Shown here: positions 35,153 to 45,265 of the stretch, piece by piece
Position numbering within the stretch: position 1 is the stretch's first letter
Layout of the letters: each line of letters starts with the position of its first letter
Origin: Sphagnum compactum
Lineage: Eukaryota > Bryophyta > Sphagnopsida > Sphagnales
Direction: 5' to 3'
DNA length: 64,000 nt
Assembly: GCA_965153455.1 (NCBI GenBank)
Contig: OZ234499.1
Location: 4,881,577 to 4,945,576 of the forward strand
Program-made: the position numbers and the translations under genes
The notes under the pieces: generated by a model
What the model saw: only the letters and a program-made list of their open reading frames with translations
The model's database searches: none
Told to the model about the DNA's origin: nothing

Positions 35153-35623
35153 TTATGAAATTAGAGACGAGATGGACTTGCCGTTTGCAATTGAGCGTCG
35201 GAGAGCTTCGTTGAAGAACGCCTGATCGACCACATCTTTGGAAGATGACACCGTTGCCGACGAAAAGGACGATGCCAGGGCTGCATGATGCGTATTCAGG
35301 CCGTCAACGCGCTTCACTCGATTCGGTGACGCGAAAAACAGCATGAGGTTCTTGTAAGCGTCGCGTAGGCCGACCAGCATCCGAACGGGAACCTTGACCA
35401 CCTGATTCGGCATATTACGACGACGTTGCAACCGTAGACGTGTGTGGCCATGCCGTCGATTATCACTCCGTCTCTGGCCAATTCCGTGCACGCCTAGTCT
35501 TGCGAAGTTGATTCTGACTGGCTTTTTCTCAACGACAAAATGTAGTCCGCCTTTGCAGTTGTCGAGGCGCTCGTATTTCCTTCTCGACAGCTTTCTTGAT
35601 ACTTTCTGGTACAAATTGTCCAT
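35153..35623 (-). CDS. Small basic plant protein of unknown function
   Basis: A 156-residue frame on the minus strand, single exon, with G+C clearly above the surrounding desert, which supports real coding sequence. The N-terminus (LSRRKYERLD, residues 12-21) and the segment VRMLVGLRDAYKNLMLFFAS (80-99) look like a family of short uncharacterised land-plant proteins that combine a basic N-terminal part with a [KR]LRDAYV..M helix; this is from memory and is not a named domain. Residues 32-82 are rich in Arg and Lys; the tail is Ser-rich. The open frame extends upstream to 35749 without an ATG, so the ATG at 35621-35623 was chosen. No signal peptide or membrane segment is evident. Function unknown. 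Confidence 0.6.
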   Translation of the reverse strand: MDNLYQKVSRKLSRRKYERLDNCKGGLHFVVEKKPVRINFARLGVHGIGQRRSDNRRHGHTRLRLQRRRNMPNQVVKVPVRMLVGLRDAYKNLMLFFASPNRVKRVDGLNTHHAALASSFSSATVSSSKDVVDQAFFNEALRRSIANGKSISSLIS

Positions 35624-35939
35624 GTCGAACTTTGGATGCTCTAGAACTGCAGGACCACGCTTACGTTCTAAGCTTCTTCTAAACCACTCCAAATCTCTTA
35701 GGCTTTGTCTATTCCTCTCGTCCAAGAGCAAAATCAAGCACCGATACACGAGCTTCTCTAAGTCAATCGGACCTTATCAATCCGCGAAGCACGCTGCGAC
35801 TGGATTGCATTTTCCTGTTTCTAACCTTTCACCATGAGAAGAACTATTGGAATCCTGTTGAAAAGACCAGCGTAATATAATCCTAGCGGCACGCCTCACT
35901 CGAAGAGACCAGGATGTCACGTCCTCATTCACGAATGCA

Positions 35940-36900
35940 ATTTGAAGTGTTCTTTCTGTCGCGGCCGCTCCTTGTTTGAAAGATCGCTCGCGGCAGGTAC
36001 TACTGGACCTAGAAAGTCCCCTTGAAAGTCTCCGATCCTTGATCTAGATGATGACTGTATCGACACACAGTCTAGAGGAAAATAAACAAAAGAAAGCTCC
36101 CCGCAAGCTTAATATTGCTGCTCTCTGTTCAGATTCTTTCTAAGTAAAATCTCACAGCTCGCTACTGTAATAACCTCTCCAATCGCTACTCAAAAATCTC
36201 TCCTCTGCATCCCACAATACATACATACAGGACTAGTGTACGGACACACAGAGACCGAATGAAGAAACAAAAAGAAAGGCTCTCAAGCAGCTTATTGCAG
36301 TGTACTTTCTCTCGCACCGTTGAAAGCTCTGAAAGATGTGAAAGCTCTCTGCAAGCTTATAATTACTGCTCTCTGCTCAGATTCTTTTCTAAATACAAAT
36401 TTCTCAGAGCTCCCCAACTACTAATAAATGAACCTCTCCAATATCGCTACTCAAAATCTCTGCTCTGCATACCACAACAAAAACAGAGGAGTACTATATC
36501 GATCGACACACACTAGAGAGCAAAAAACACAAGTTTACAAAAGAAAGGCTCTCAAACTTATTACAGAGTACTTATTTCTCTCCCAGCCACTCCGTGTTTC
36601 AAAGATCGATCGCGCGCGCGGCAGGTATGTCTACAGATTCCCCCTGACAGAAGTCTCCGATACCACATATAATGAATGATGAACACTCACTGTCAGACTG
36701 TATCGACGACACACAGAGAGGAGAATAAACAAAAAAGGAAAAAAAAAAGAAAGGCTGATCTCGATCAAGCTTATTGCTGCTCCGTCATGCTCAGATTGTT
36801 TTCTGAGTAAAATCTCACTGGATCGATCAGGCGCAAGTTATAGAAACCTCTCCTCCAGTCGCTACTCAAAATCGAGTCTGCTCTGCATCCCACAGCACAT
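35940..36900 (-). repeat. Duplicated upstream/5' region of the small basic protein gene
   Basis: A segment GCTCAGATTCTTTTCTAAG..AAATCTC..CCTCTCCAATCGCTACTCAAAATCTC..CTCTGCATCCCACA recurs at about 36127-36215, 36379-36480 and 36787-36897. A second segment (TTTGAAAGATCG..GCGGCAGGTA, then AGTCTCCGAT and CTGTATCGACACACAG) recurs at about 35977-36070 and 36597-36715. The copies have diverged and lie in direct order, so the region grew by local duplication. It sits 0.3-1.3 kb upstream of the start codon and may form promoter or 5' UTR. Confidence 0.65.
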
Positions 36901-37021
36901 AGAGAGTGAGAGAGAGAGAGAGAGAAGAGATATTTGTCGCAATAAAATTACGCAGCTAAATATTGCGATGATGCACAGCGGTAGCAGCGATGGCGGACGA
37001 GGAGGAGAGAGTTGAAAACGG

Positions 37022-37065
<44 letters not shown>

Positions 37066-37066
37066 A
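36901..37066 (-). promoter_or_regulatory. CT-rich (GA on plus) tracts upstream of the small gene
   Basis: (GA)n runs at 36902-36925 and 37021-37064 read as long CT tracts on the minus strand, the coding strand of the downstream gene. Pyrimidine patches of this kind are common near plant transcription starts. No TATA box was placed with confidence. Confidence 0.35.
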
Positions 37067-37366
37067 AAGAGGAGATTTGGGGTCAAGGAGAGTGGGAAGA
37101 AGACCAAGCGCGTGCGCGATGAATGAATTATTGGCTGACTCATGACCAAAAAGTCTCTTTCTTGTTTAAAAGAAAAGAAAAACCAAATTCATTCATTCAC
37201 CTTACCATTTGGTTTTTTTTTTTTCATTTTTATATCGAAAATTAGAGAAAATTAAACCCCAAAAAATACCAAAATTAATTGAAGTTGCACTAGCAAAACA
37301 AAAACAATTCCCAATTTCTTTGTCAAAAAATAGCGAAATTTCACCCGGAAAAACAAGCCTGTAGGT

Positions 37367-37460
37367 GCACAATGGTTATTGGGACTACTTGCTTTCTTTC
37401 AAGCTTGACCGAGCACAATGATCAACGGCACGCCCAATTTCTAATGTAAAGGATTTCAAC
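37367..37460. repeat. Diverged copy of the 37.6-kb foldback
   Basis: CACAATGGTTATTGGGAC on the left and CGAGCACAATGATCAACGG, GCCCAATTTCTAATGTAAA on the right share the arms of the better-preserved foldback at 37595-37690. A further arm-like piece (GATGCACCCAACATAATGGG) lies at 37983-38002. Confidence 0.5.
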
Positions 37461-37594
37461 TTGTGACCTTTAAATAGTAGAGGGGGACCAAAAATAAAAA
37501 ATAAAATTTTTTAACATTTTTAAATCAAAAGAGGTTATTATAATTATAAGAATTGTGGTCAAATTTTGTATTACGGATTTTGATTTCACATATT

Positions 37595-37690
37595 GTATTA
37601 GAGAATGGGGGCACCCTTGACCATTGTGTTGGGTAAGCTTGCGAGTGCACTCGGCATAATGGTAACGGTTGTGCCCATTCTCTAATATAA
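37595..37690. repeat. MITE-like foldback
   Basis: The left arm TATTAGAGAATGGG..GCACCC..GACCATTGTG pairs with the right arm CATAATGGTAAC..GTGCCCATTCTCTAATA across a short centre containing AAGCTTGCGAG. Arms are about 38 bp with several mismatches. No coding content. Confidence 0.65.
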
Positions 37691-38784
37691 AAGAGTTTGT
37701 TTCATTACGGTGTTGAAAAATGATGATTATGTTAAATTATGGTCCGTAAATGTCGAGGATATAACTAATTACTATGTTAAATTATGAACATGAAACAAGC
37801 ACATATCATTAATTAATTAATTAATGATGAGACCTTGGATGAGAGTTTTTTGCAATTTAAGGAACCCTAAAATATGGTTCTTAAAATTCTTTATGTACTA
37901 TGGATGGATGGAATGAAAGTTTGAGGGCCTACCCATTCCGTTGGTTAAGACATCAAATGAGCCTGTTAAAGGCAAGCTAGTTGATGCACCCAACATAATG
38001 GGCAAGGGTAAATCTTTAATAATACCATGGAAACAAGTTTGGAAATTTTTCCCTGAAAATAAGAAACACAAGTTATATAAGAAATAAGAAATATAAGAAA
38101 AAAAACTTGTGTTTCTTTTTAAAAAATTTCTGGGAAAATTTTCTAAAATTTGAAAAAAATTGAATTAAAAAAAATCACATAGAAGAATTATGAAAACTCA
38201 AACATTTCACCAATACAAAAATTTAATCTTCCAAAAATCCTCTAAAACAACCCAAAATCCTTCAAGATATATTTATAACTCTATAAATTAATCTCAAGTT
38301 TCGACACAAGCCAAAATATCATCTTACAAAAATACTCATATAAAAATAAACAGACCTATTATTATTACGTAGCCAGAGCCAAAATCCCTTAAGCTACTAT
38401 ACTCTATAATGAATCTAAACACGAATATCCTTCTTGCCCTTGGTAGTAGTAGGCAAGGCCAATAAAAAGAAGAAGAAATCATGTCCTTTTCCACCATGAG
38501 ACCTGCCACCTCCTGGTACCAAACAACAACCCTTCATTCTCCCTCCCAATAAGTATTGGCCCTAAACCCTAAACCCTTCAACCCCCTAACACACGCATTT
38601 GTCCCAAGAGCCTAGTTATGCAGCCTTGTGCACGCGTTTGACTAATGTTGCGGGTTGCAAGCAAGAGGCCCCAGCCTTTGGCAAGGTCAATACTTAACAC
38701 AAGCTGACCATGAACATGTTGAAGGATGTTGAGGAGTCCGAAAACCTAGGGGTTTTTTTTTTTTTTTGGGTTAAATTTAAATTT

Positions 38785-38950
38785 TTTATTTTTTTATTTT
38801 TTTTTCAATTTTGTGATGTAGCTCAAGTGGCGATCATCCATAAGATGATTTTAGCCAAATTTGGCTACAGACTAGATATGAAAGTAGGAAAATAAAATAA
38901 AAATCCGGATCCTTCTTATATTCTTGGCTACCTACTGGAACTTATCATAA
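38785..38950 (+). repeat. Dispersed GATGTAGC family, copy B
   Basis: CAATTTTGTGATGTAGCTC, AAGTGGCGATCATCC and AGCCAAATTTGGCTACAG lie in one open frame (38710-38895) that reads FCDVAQVAIIHKMILAKFGY, then RLDMK. The same frame is visible in copy D. T-tracts border it on both sides. Confidence 0.65.
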
Positions 38951-39549
38951 AAATCTGGTGTTCAGGAACCTTTTTTTTTTTTTTTTTTGGGTTTTTTTCC
39001 CTCAGAATCTGGCAAATTTGGGGCCATTTTTTCCCAGGAAAATCCTTTGCATAAGGGCGAAATCATATTTTTCAAGTCGAAATTTGGCTAAATTTCGCCC
39101 CAAACAAAATAAAAATAAAAACCACTGTCTTACACTGAAGAAAACTTCACAAGCCATTTAATTTGTGGAGAATTAATGGCCTCCAATTGTTGGGTGGGTA
39201 TGTCCATTTTAACATACCACTTGGGTACTAGTATTAAAGTTTTTTCAAATTTAGACCAATCGGTAATTAAGGACATGAGTGTCAAAATAATTCTTCAAAT
39301 GGACATATCCGGCGAGTCTATTTAGCAACTTACCCACGTTTTAAGGGCATCTTGGGTATGAACAATCTCATACCCGCTCACATGAGATCTGCATATGGGT
39401 ATTTGAATATTCACATCAAGATTTTATCTTAAATGAGATTTATTTATTTATTTATTTATTTTATTATTATTATTTTTTCCAAAAGAGAGCCATCAATAAG
39501 TCATGCTTGCCTCTAGCCTAAAAACTAGAAGAGTTGTTCCATTTGAGGA

Positions 39550-39592
39550 ACCCTAAATCCTAAACCCTAAAAAAAACCCTAAACTCTAAACC
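39550..39592 (+). repeat. Interstitial telomere-like string
   Basis: Four imperfect CCCTAAA units. Similar short strings occur at 38560-38578, 49393-49417 and 55963-55992. They are too short to be a former telomere. Confidence 0.7.
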
Positions 39593-40329
39593 TAGTACAT
39601 GATGACAAGCAACTCTGACCACTCATGACACAAAACCCTAATTTTTTTTAGCGCTTTGGTAAACTTGACATATACATAGGTACTTAGAAACACAATTGAA
39701 ACTTGATATTTTTGAGATCCACTTCTTATCAAATAATTGAAGGTTTTTTTTTGTTGAATACATTCTTCAATCAATTGTAGTAATCATTGTTTCTCCTTCG
39801 AAGGTCATGTGATACTAGAATAATGAGAAAATTTAATTACCAAATTTATAAAAATGTTAAATTATACAATATATGTTTTTTTTCAAGCATTTTTTTTACA
39901 AAGTAAATACTACCATTTAAGTTTCCAAACATGTGATTCTGAAATTCTACCTTTTTAAAACAAAAGGGTAGAAAAACATTTCAAATCCATCACAAAATGG
40001 TGTATTTCCAAATTGAACAAACCACACACAACCACTCGAACGTCTTGCCAAAAATTAATATTGACCAAGGCAAATCTCTTTAAATTAAGCTAGTGAAATA
40101 TTAGGTTAACATATGTGGGAAGGATGATTAAATATTATGATCCATCATCAATAGATGATATATAATTATTTGGATTGTTCTATCCCTATTCCAACCTCCG
40201 GCAATTCACACCAACCATTTTACTTTTCCCAAATTAAAACTTTTCATCCATCTAATTTCAGTATTTACTTTTGAGGTTGCGCAAGTAATTAAATGTTGAG
40301 AAGTTTGATTTCTTCTAGGAATTCTAATA

Positions 40330-40770
40330 GCACAAATGTTGTGTGTTAGAAAATCCAATGGTTCGATACAAGGTTAATGTTTTTTATTTTTTTTGTGATG
40401 TAGCCACATTGGCAATTGTCCACAAGAGGAATTACTCAAATTTGGTTACAAGATAGAGAGGAAAGTAGAAAAATTAACTAAAAATCTTGCTTTTGGGAAG
40501 GCACTAAATGTTAAAATTTTACACTATTTGCGTCAAACAAAATATTGTTTAAAGGTATTAAATGAAAAAACCTTTTCTTTTTTACCTTGTCATTACCTAT
40601 TTTTTAAATATGCAGATATTTAATCACTATAAATTTAATTGTATATTTTTTGTTTGCATCAATTTTTTTTATGTACTCTCTATATTTATGTAAATTCATT
40701 ATTAAAAACATGATTTTTATGCTAGTCAAATTGTGACTAAGTTGATTATAGAATCAAGGTTACTAGTTTG
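40330..40770 (+). repeat. Dispersed GATGTAGC family, copy C, joined to the 30.8-kb-type repeat
   Basis: 40388-40490 matches the family (TTGTGATGTAGCCACA, TTGGCAATTGTCCA, CAAATTTGGTTACAAGATAG). It runs directly into 40500-40770, which matches 30830-31080, suggesting both blocks belong to one longer element of at least 400 bp. Confidence 0.55.
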
Positions 40771-43514
40771 AAATGATTAATTCTATTTAGTTTGAGTAAC
40801 ATCAAAACTAAGTATGTCTGTTATGACTAAAACAAACTAGTTATCTAATCAAATCAAACATTATACTATACATATGGCAAATGTGGTACCCACATGAAAT
40901 TGTTTGATTTAGTTTCTTTGACCAATGTGACTAAAATGAATCATCCAAGTATCATCCAAATAGCGTGATGTTGTGGTTGGAAGGTTTAAGGCCTTAGTGG
41001 ATGCCAAGAAAGGTAAAAGGTTTGATTCTTTTTTGTCATATGCTAAAAGGTTGACACATGACATACTATAATAATTTTTTAAAAAACGAAAGTGAATGGA
41101 GAATTGGACACAAGTTTGGCAATTGTCAATAGTCTAGTTTTTAAAAATATAAAAAATTTGGGCAATCTAGTTTGAGAACAAATTTGATGAACCCTATGGC
41201 AATCCAACAAGTCATACTTGTGACAATTTTTCGAAAAGACATGTACTAGTCATTTTTAGCTTTAATAGTGTTTGACGAAGAAGAAAAAAACACATGATGG
41301 TTCCCATATTTCAACGGTTTCAAAGATGCAATGCAAGGAATACAACCATGTGTTCCCTAGGATGGATAAATTGCAATTCTTGTCAACATATTGATCTAAT
41401 GTTCTAAGTTATTAACCATTCCACTTCATTCAAGACAAACAAAGGTAAAAGACAAATGACAAATTTATGATCTACTTTTCAAAAAGTAGGTCATTCTTGC
41501 ATTTGTTACAATCAATTTTTTTGTGTAAATTGTGTGTAAATGGAGATTATCCATTTATTAGTACTAGTTCATTTATTAAACTATTAATTGAATTGAAACT
41601 ATTGGTAACAATGAATCCCTAAATTTTCACTTGCTAACAATGGATACCTAAATTTTTTAATACATATGTTATGTTTTTTTAATTTTTTTTTAATATTGAG
41701 GAGTAATGCATTCAATATATTAATCATAAATTGATTTTGAAACTAAACACAACCCTATTATAGAATTAATTAGTTCATATTTTTTACCCGACAATCAATG
41801 TTAGAAGTTAGAGGCCAACATTGGGTTTGAAATTTTTTGGCCTTGATATTAATTTTTAAATTTTATAAAAATAAATTGTGATGTTAGTGAATGATGTTTC
41901 CATTAATAATAAACAAATTAAAACCTTTGAAGTGTAGCATTAGTTTGGTCCTATTTGTTAAGTACTTTTTATAAGTTGAAATCCAATAAGTTATATCTTG
42001 ATATATTATAAAAAGGTCATAGAGCATGGTGAACTTATAAATTTATTGTTGTTCATATATATTCTGCAAAATCAAAGCTCCTAGTGTTAAGTTTTTTTTT
42101 GCAACATCTACTTTCTACTTAACTTTTAAAAAATAATCACATAAGTTGGTTTCTCTAGTTTATCATGCATTCACCCAATTTTTAATATCATTTATGACAA
42201 GAGATTGTTTGTTGTATATATTAGAGGTTTACAATTATTAATATATTTATATTTTTAAAGTATATAACATACACATATTTAAAGTGTGTATAATAAATGA
42301 TTAGCTTAAGTGATTTTCTTAAGTGATTTTTGTACCTATATTAATGATTTGGGTTAAAAATGAAGACTACCTGATTAGGTTTTGAAAACACATTTTTTCA
42401 TTAAATTAGAAAATAGATTATAAACTTGTTGATGTGAAACATTGAACCCAAATCAATTTCAAGTCATTCAATTCCATTGGAATGGACCAAAAATCATAGT
42501 TGAAATTCCACTCTGAAAGTCCATAACTAGTGTATTTTAAACCAATGAATTGATTCAACTCACAAATTGGTTCAAATGATGTTAATGTTAACATCTTTTT
42601 TCATATTTGAGTTTGAGCCATCATTTTCTTTTTTTTATAAATTATTAACAATTGATGTTGAAAAATATCAAATTTTTTTAATGTTTGAAATTTAAGTTTG
42701 TGATTTTGAAAATTTCTAAATGGAATATGATAAGATATCATCACAAATAGGAAATTTCTTTACTTGATTATTGGACTTGAAATGTTATCAACTTTCAAAA
42801 TGTTATGTCCCATAATTTTGAAAACAATGTACACACATTGTAAAATTAAAATCTATATTCAATTAAAATGAAATGATACAATCCATACTAAAATCCATCT
42901 AGGATTCACCATTCATTATTTTGTTGTATTTTGTCATTGAAAAAAAATTGCAGACATATTAACTTGATATAAATGCATCCTATTTTGTGATCCCATTTAA
43001 GTTTTTTTTATATACCAACGATTAACAAACACCCATAGTGATATTCCATATAGTCCATTGTATTTTACAACTACCTACTGGTCACGACTCACTAGGTCTA
43101 ATAATGTTTAAACCAATTATTAGTCCCCCTTTAAACCAAAAATAATGTTTTTCCAAATTCATTAAAGTTGGGCATAATAACTTCTAGAATTTCAACCTAT
43201 AAATTTAGTTGGGTTATTATATTTCTAATAATAAACTAATTCTAAAAACAAAATAATACCTTGTATGAATACGCTTCATTTGAATAGACATGGTCTTTTC
43301 ATTTAAACCAAGTAATTTTACAATTTGCACTTGACAAACATAAATGTGTAGAGTAAAGCCCAAGGGTGGGGGCCATTCTCAAAATAAGGGGCCTAGCTTG
43401 TGATAGTTGTGTTTGACCTTGCATTTTGAGATGGCCCGTAATTGTGATCTTTACTTGTAGGCAAAAGTTATATGTACTTAAACATAAGTAGATCATGATC
43501 ACAAGATGAGGGGA

Positions 43515-43770
43515 GAGTTCTTACACCTATGAATAATTATAGTTTCCCTCCCACTCTTCAAGAGTAAGCATAATATCCCTCCTCTTTTATAAGATGGATA
43601 TTCACAAATATACACAAGACCAACAAGGGAAAGTTCTTAATTCTCACATCTCTTCAAGAGTGCGACAAATCTTACACAAAGCATAATTTCCCTCCCACTC
43701 TTAAGGAATAGGCATAATATGTCTTTTTTTTAAAGAGAGATATTCATGAATGTAAGATAGCTTTGAAATA
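43515..43770. repeat. Degenerate relative of the 11-kb satellite
   Basis: It contains TTCTTACACCTAT, CCCTCCCACTCTTCAAGAGTAA, CCCTCCCACTCTTAAGGAATA and, at the edge, ATATTCATGAATGTAAGATAGC and TTTGAAATACACAAG, which correspond to the array and its right flank (ATTCATGGATATAAAGTTGC) at 11330-11940. The units are far more diverged here. Confidence 0.55.
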
Positions 43771-43819
43771 CACAAGAACTTTTCTCCAAGTCCTTTCCAT
43801 AATCAAATATATTTGGTTT

Positions 43820-44039
43820 CTCATGGTTTTCTAGAATACTTTGTGTTCCCCCCTTCCCACCCAACTAGTGCTTTCATGATTTTCTATAATAGTTTTTGTG
43901 TCCCCTCCTTTCCTACCCAACTAATGTTTTCATGATTTTCTATGATAGTTTTTGTGTCCCTCCCTTACTAACCCAACTAATGTTTTTCATGGTTTGCTAA
44001 AATAGTTTTTGTGTCTCCCCCCTTTGCAACCCAACTAGG
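43820..44039. repeat. Tandem repeat, about 60 bp, four units
   Basis: Each unit has a CATGRTTTTCTARAATAGTTTTTGTG-like stretch followed by TCCCYYCCTTT.C.ACCCAACTA. A fifth, isolated copy is at 44490-44570. It follows the degenerate satellite block directly, as at 11.9 kb where TTTGTTAAGAGTTTTCC follows the array. Confidence 0.75.
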
Positions 44040-44139
44040 CTAGACACATACATCATCACTGAACACAAGGCCAATAATTGAACATTTATCCATATATTCT
44101 TCAAATTTTTATTGTTTTTTCTAGTGACCTTCATTGATA

Positions 44140-44375
44140 CGGTGCACCAAGTGGAGGTCTACAATATCTCTCTTCGAACTTTGGAGGCAGTTGAGCTAAA
44201 ATAAATAAATGAGAAGATAATGAACATGTCCAAATAGCAAACCACTTGAAAAAAAATGCACTTTCACACCCCATATCTTTCTCAATTCATGGTTATTTTG
44301 ACCAATCCAAAAAGATACAAGTGCACCAATTTGAACCTTACAATCCCTCTCGGAACTCCAAAAGCAACCGAGCTA
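44140..44375. repeat. Two diverged copies of a 65-bp segment
   Basis: 44150-44203 and 44310-44375 share GTGCACCAA, then TACAAT..CTCTC and AACT..AAGCA..GAGCTA in the same order. Non-coding. A (TAGG)n run lies further on at 44732-44755. Confidence 0.55.
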
Positions 44376-45265
44376 TGTCTAAGGTTCTTAAGTGATCTTA
44401 AGCTTTTTGAGAGCTTATAATATGCAGCTTACATTGTCTACCCTAGTGCTTTCATTAACCTAATAAATCTAATAATCATGATTTTCAAATATACTTTGGT
44501 TTCTCATGGTTTCCAAGAATACTTTTTGTATCCCCTCACCCTCACCCCCCCACCCAACAAGTCAAGTCCTCAAAGGTTTGGAATTTTGGGCTAAATGCTC
44601 ATTTATACTTGAATCTTCATTCCATTAGAAGAGGTCACTAGGTAGATACGACAACACGCGGGTGTTGTGAGAGTAGATGCATGCAAATGGGTAGTTCGGT
44701 GGGTTGTAGGGCTAGTGGGTTGTTCATAGATAGGTAGGTAGGTAGGTAGGTAGTAAGAAAAGCAAATAACCTAACCAACTATGGTTTGCTAGGGAATTGG
44801 AACCCAATGAAAAAACCACCAACCACCCTGTGGAAGTAAAAACTATGGTTCAATTTTGAAGCTTTCTATTAAGTTTGCTTGTAAACCTAGCCTCTTCATT
44901 AAGCAGAAGCAATACACCCCACAGAATAATCATACAACAATTGAGAGTCACTGTATCAAGAATCGCAGTTTCCCCAAAAACCACGTGAGATTTTGCAACC
45001 ACCCACCCTGATGATGCTTTGATCGAATAGAAAAATAATTATCTACAACAGGAGCTTCTAAAAATTTGCTCAAACAGGGTGCAGTGATGAGAGACTAAAA
45101 AAGGATTGATTTGTTGTTGGGTCATGTTGGTTTGGCTTGGCTTGGTTTGCACTCTAGAGCCTTCTAAACAAAAAATACGCTTAGAGCTGCTTTGTCACAA
45201 AGCTGATTGAATAACATGTGACAACTTAATTCTAACAGCTTAATCATAAGTCTGAAGGTTTTTTT

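Larger units (their letters stand above)
37700..43500. other. AT-rich gene desert
   Basis: No gene is supported. Known content is limited to telomere-like strings (38560-38578, 39550-39592), T-tracts (38752-38767, 38970-38988), dispersed-repeat copies B (38785-38950) and C (40330-40770), and ATTT tetranucleotide repeats at 39440-39460. Confidence 0.55.

Noticed and set aside
40350-40375. tRNA B box (GGTTCGATACA)
   Set aside because: The last bases do not fit the B box and no A box lies at a suitable distance upstream.
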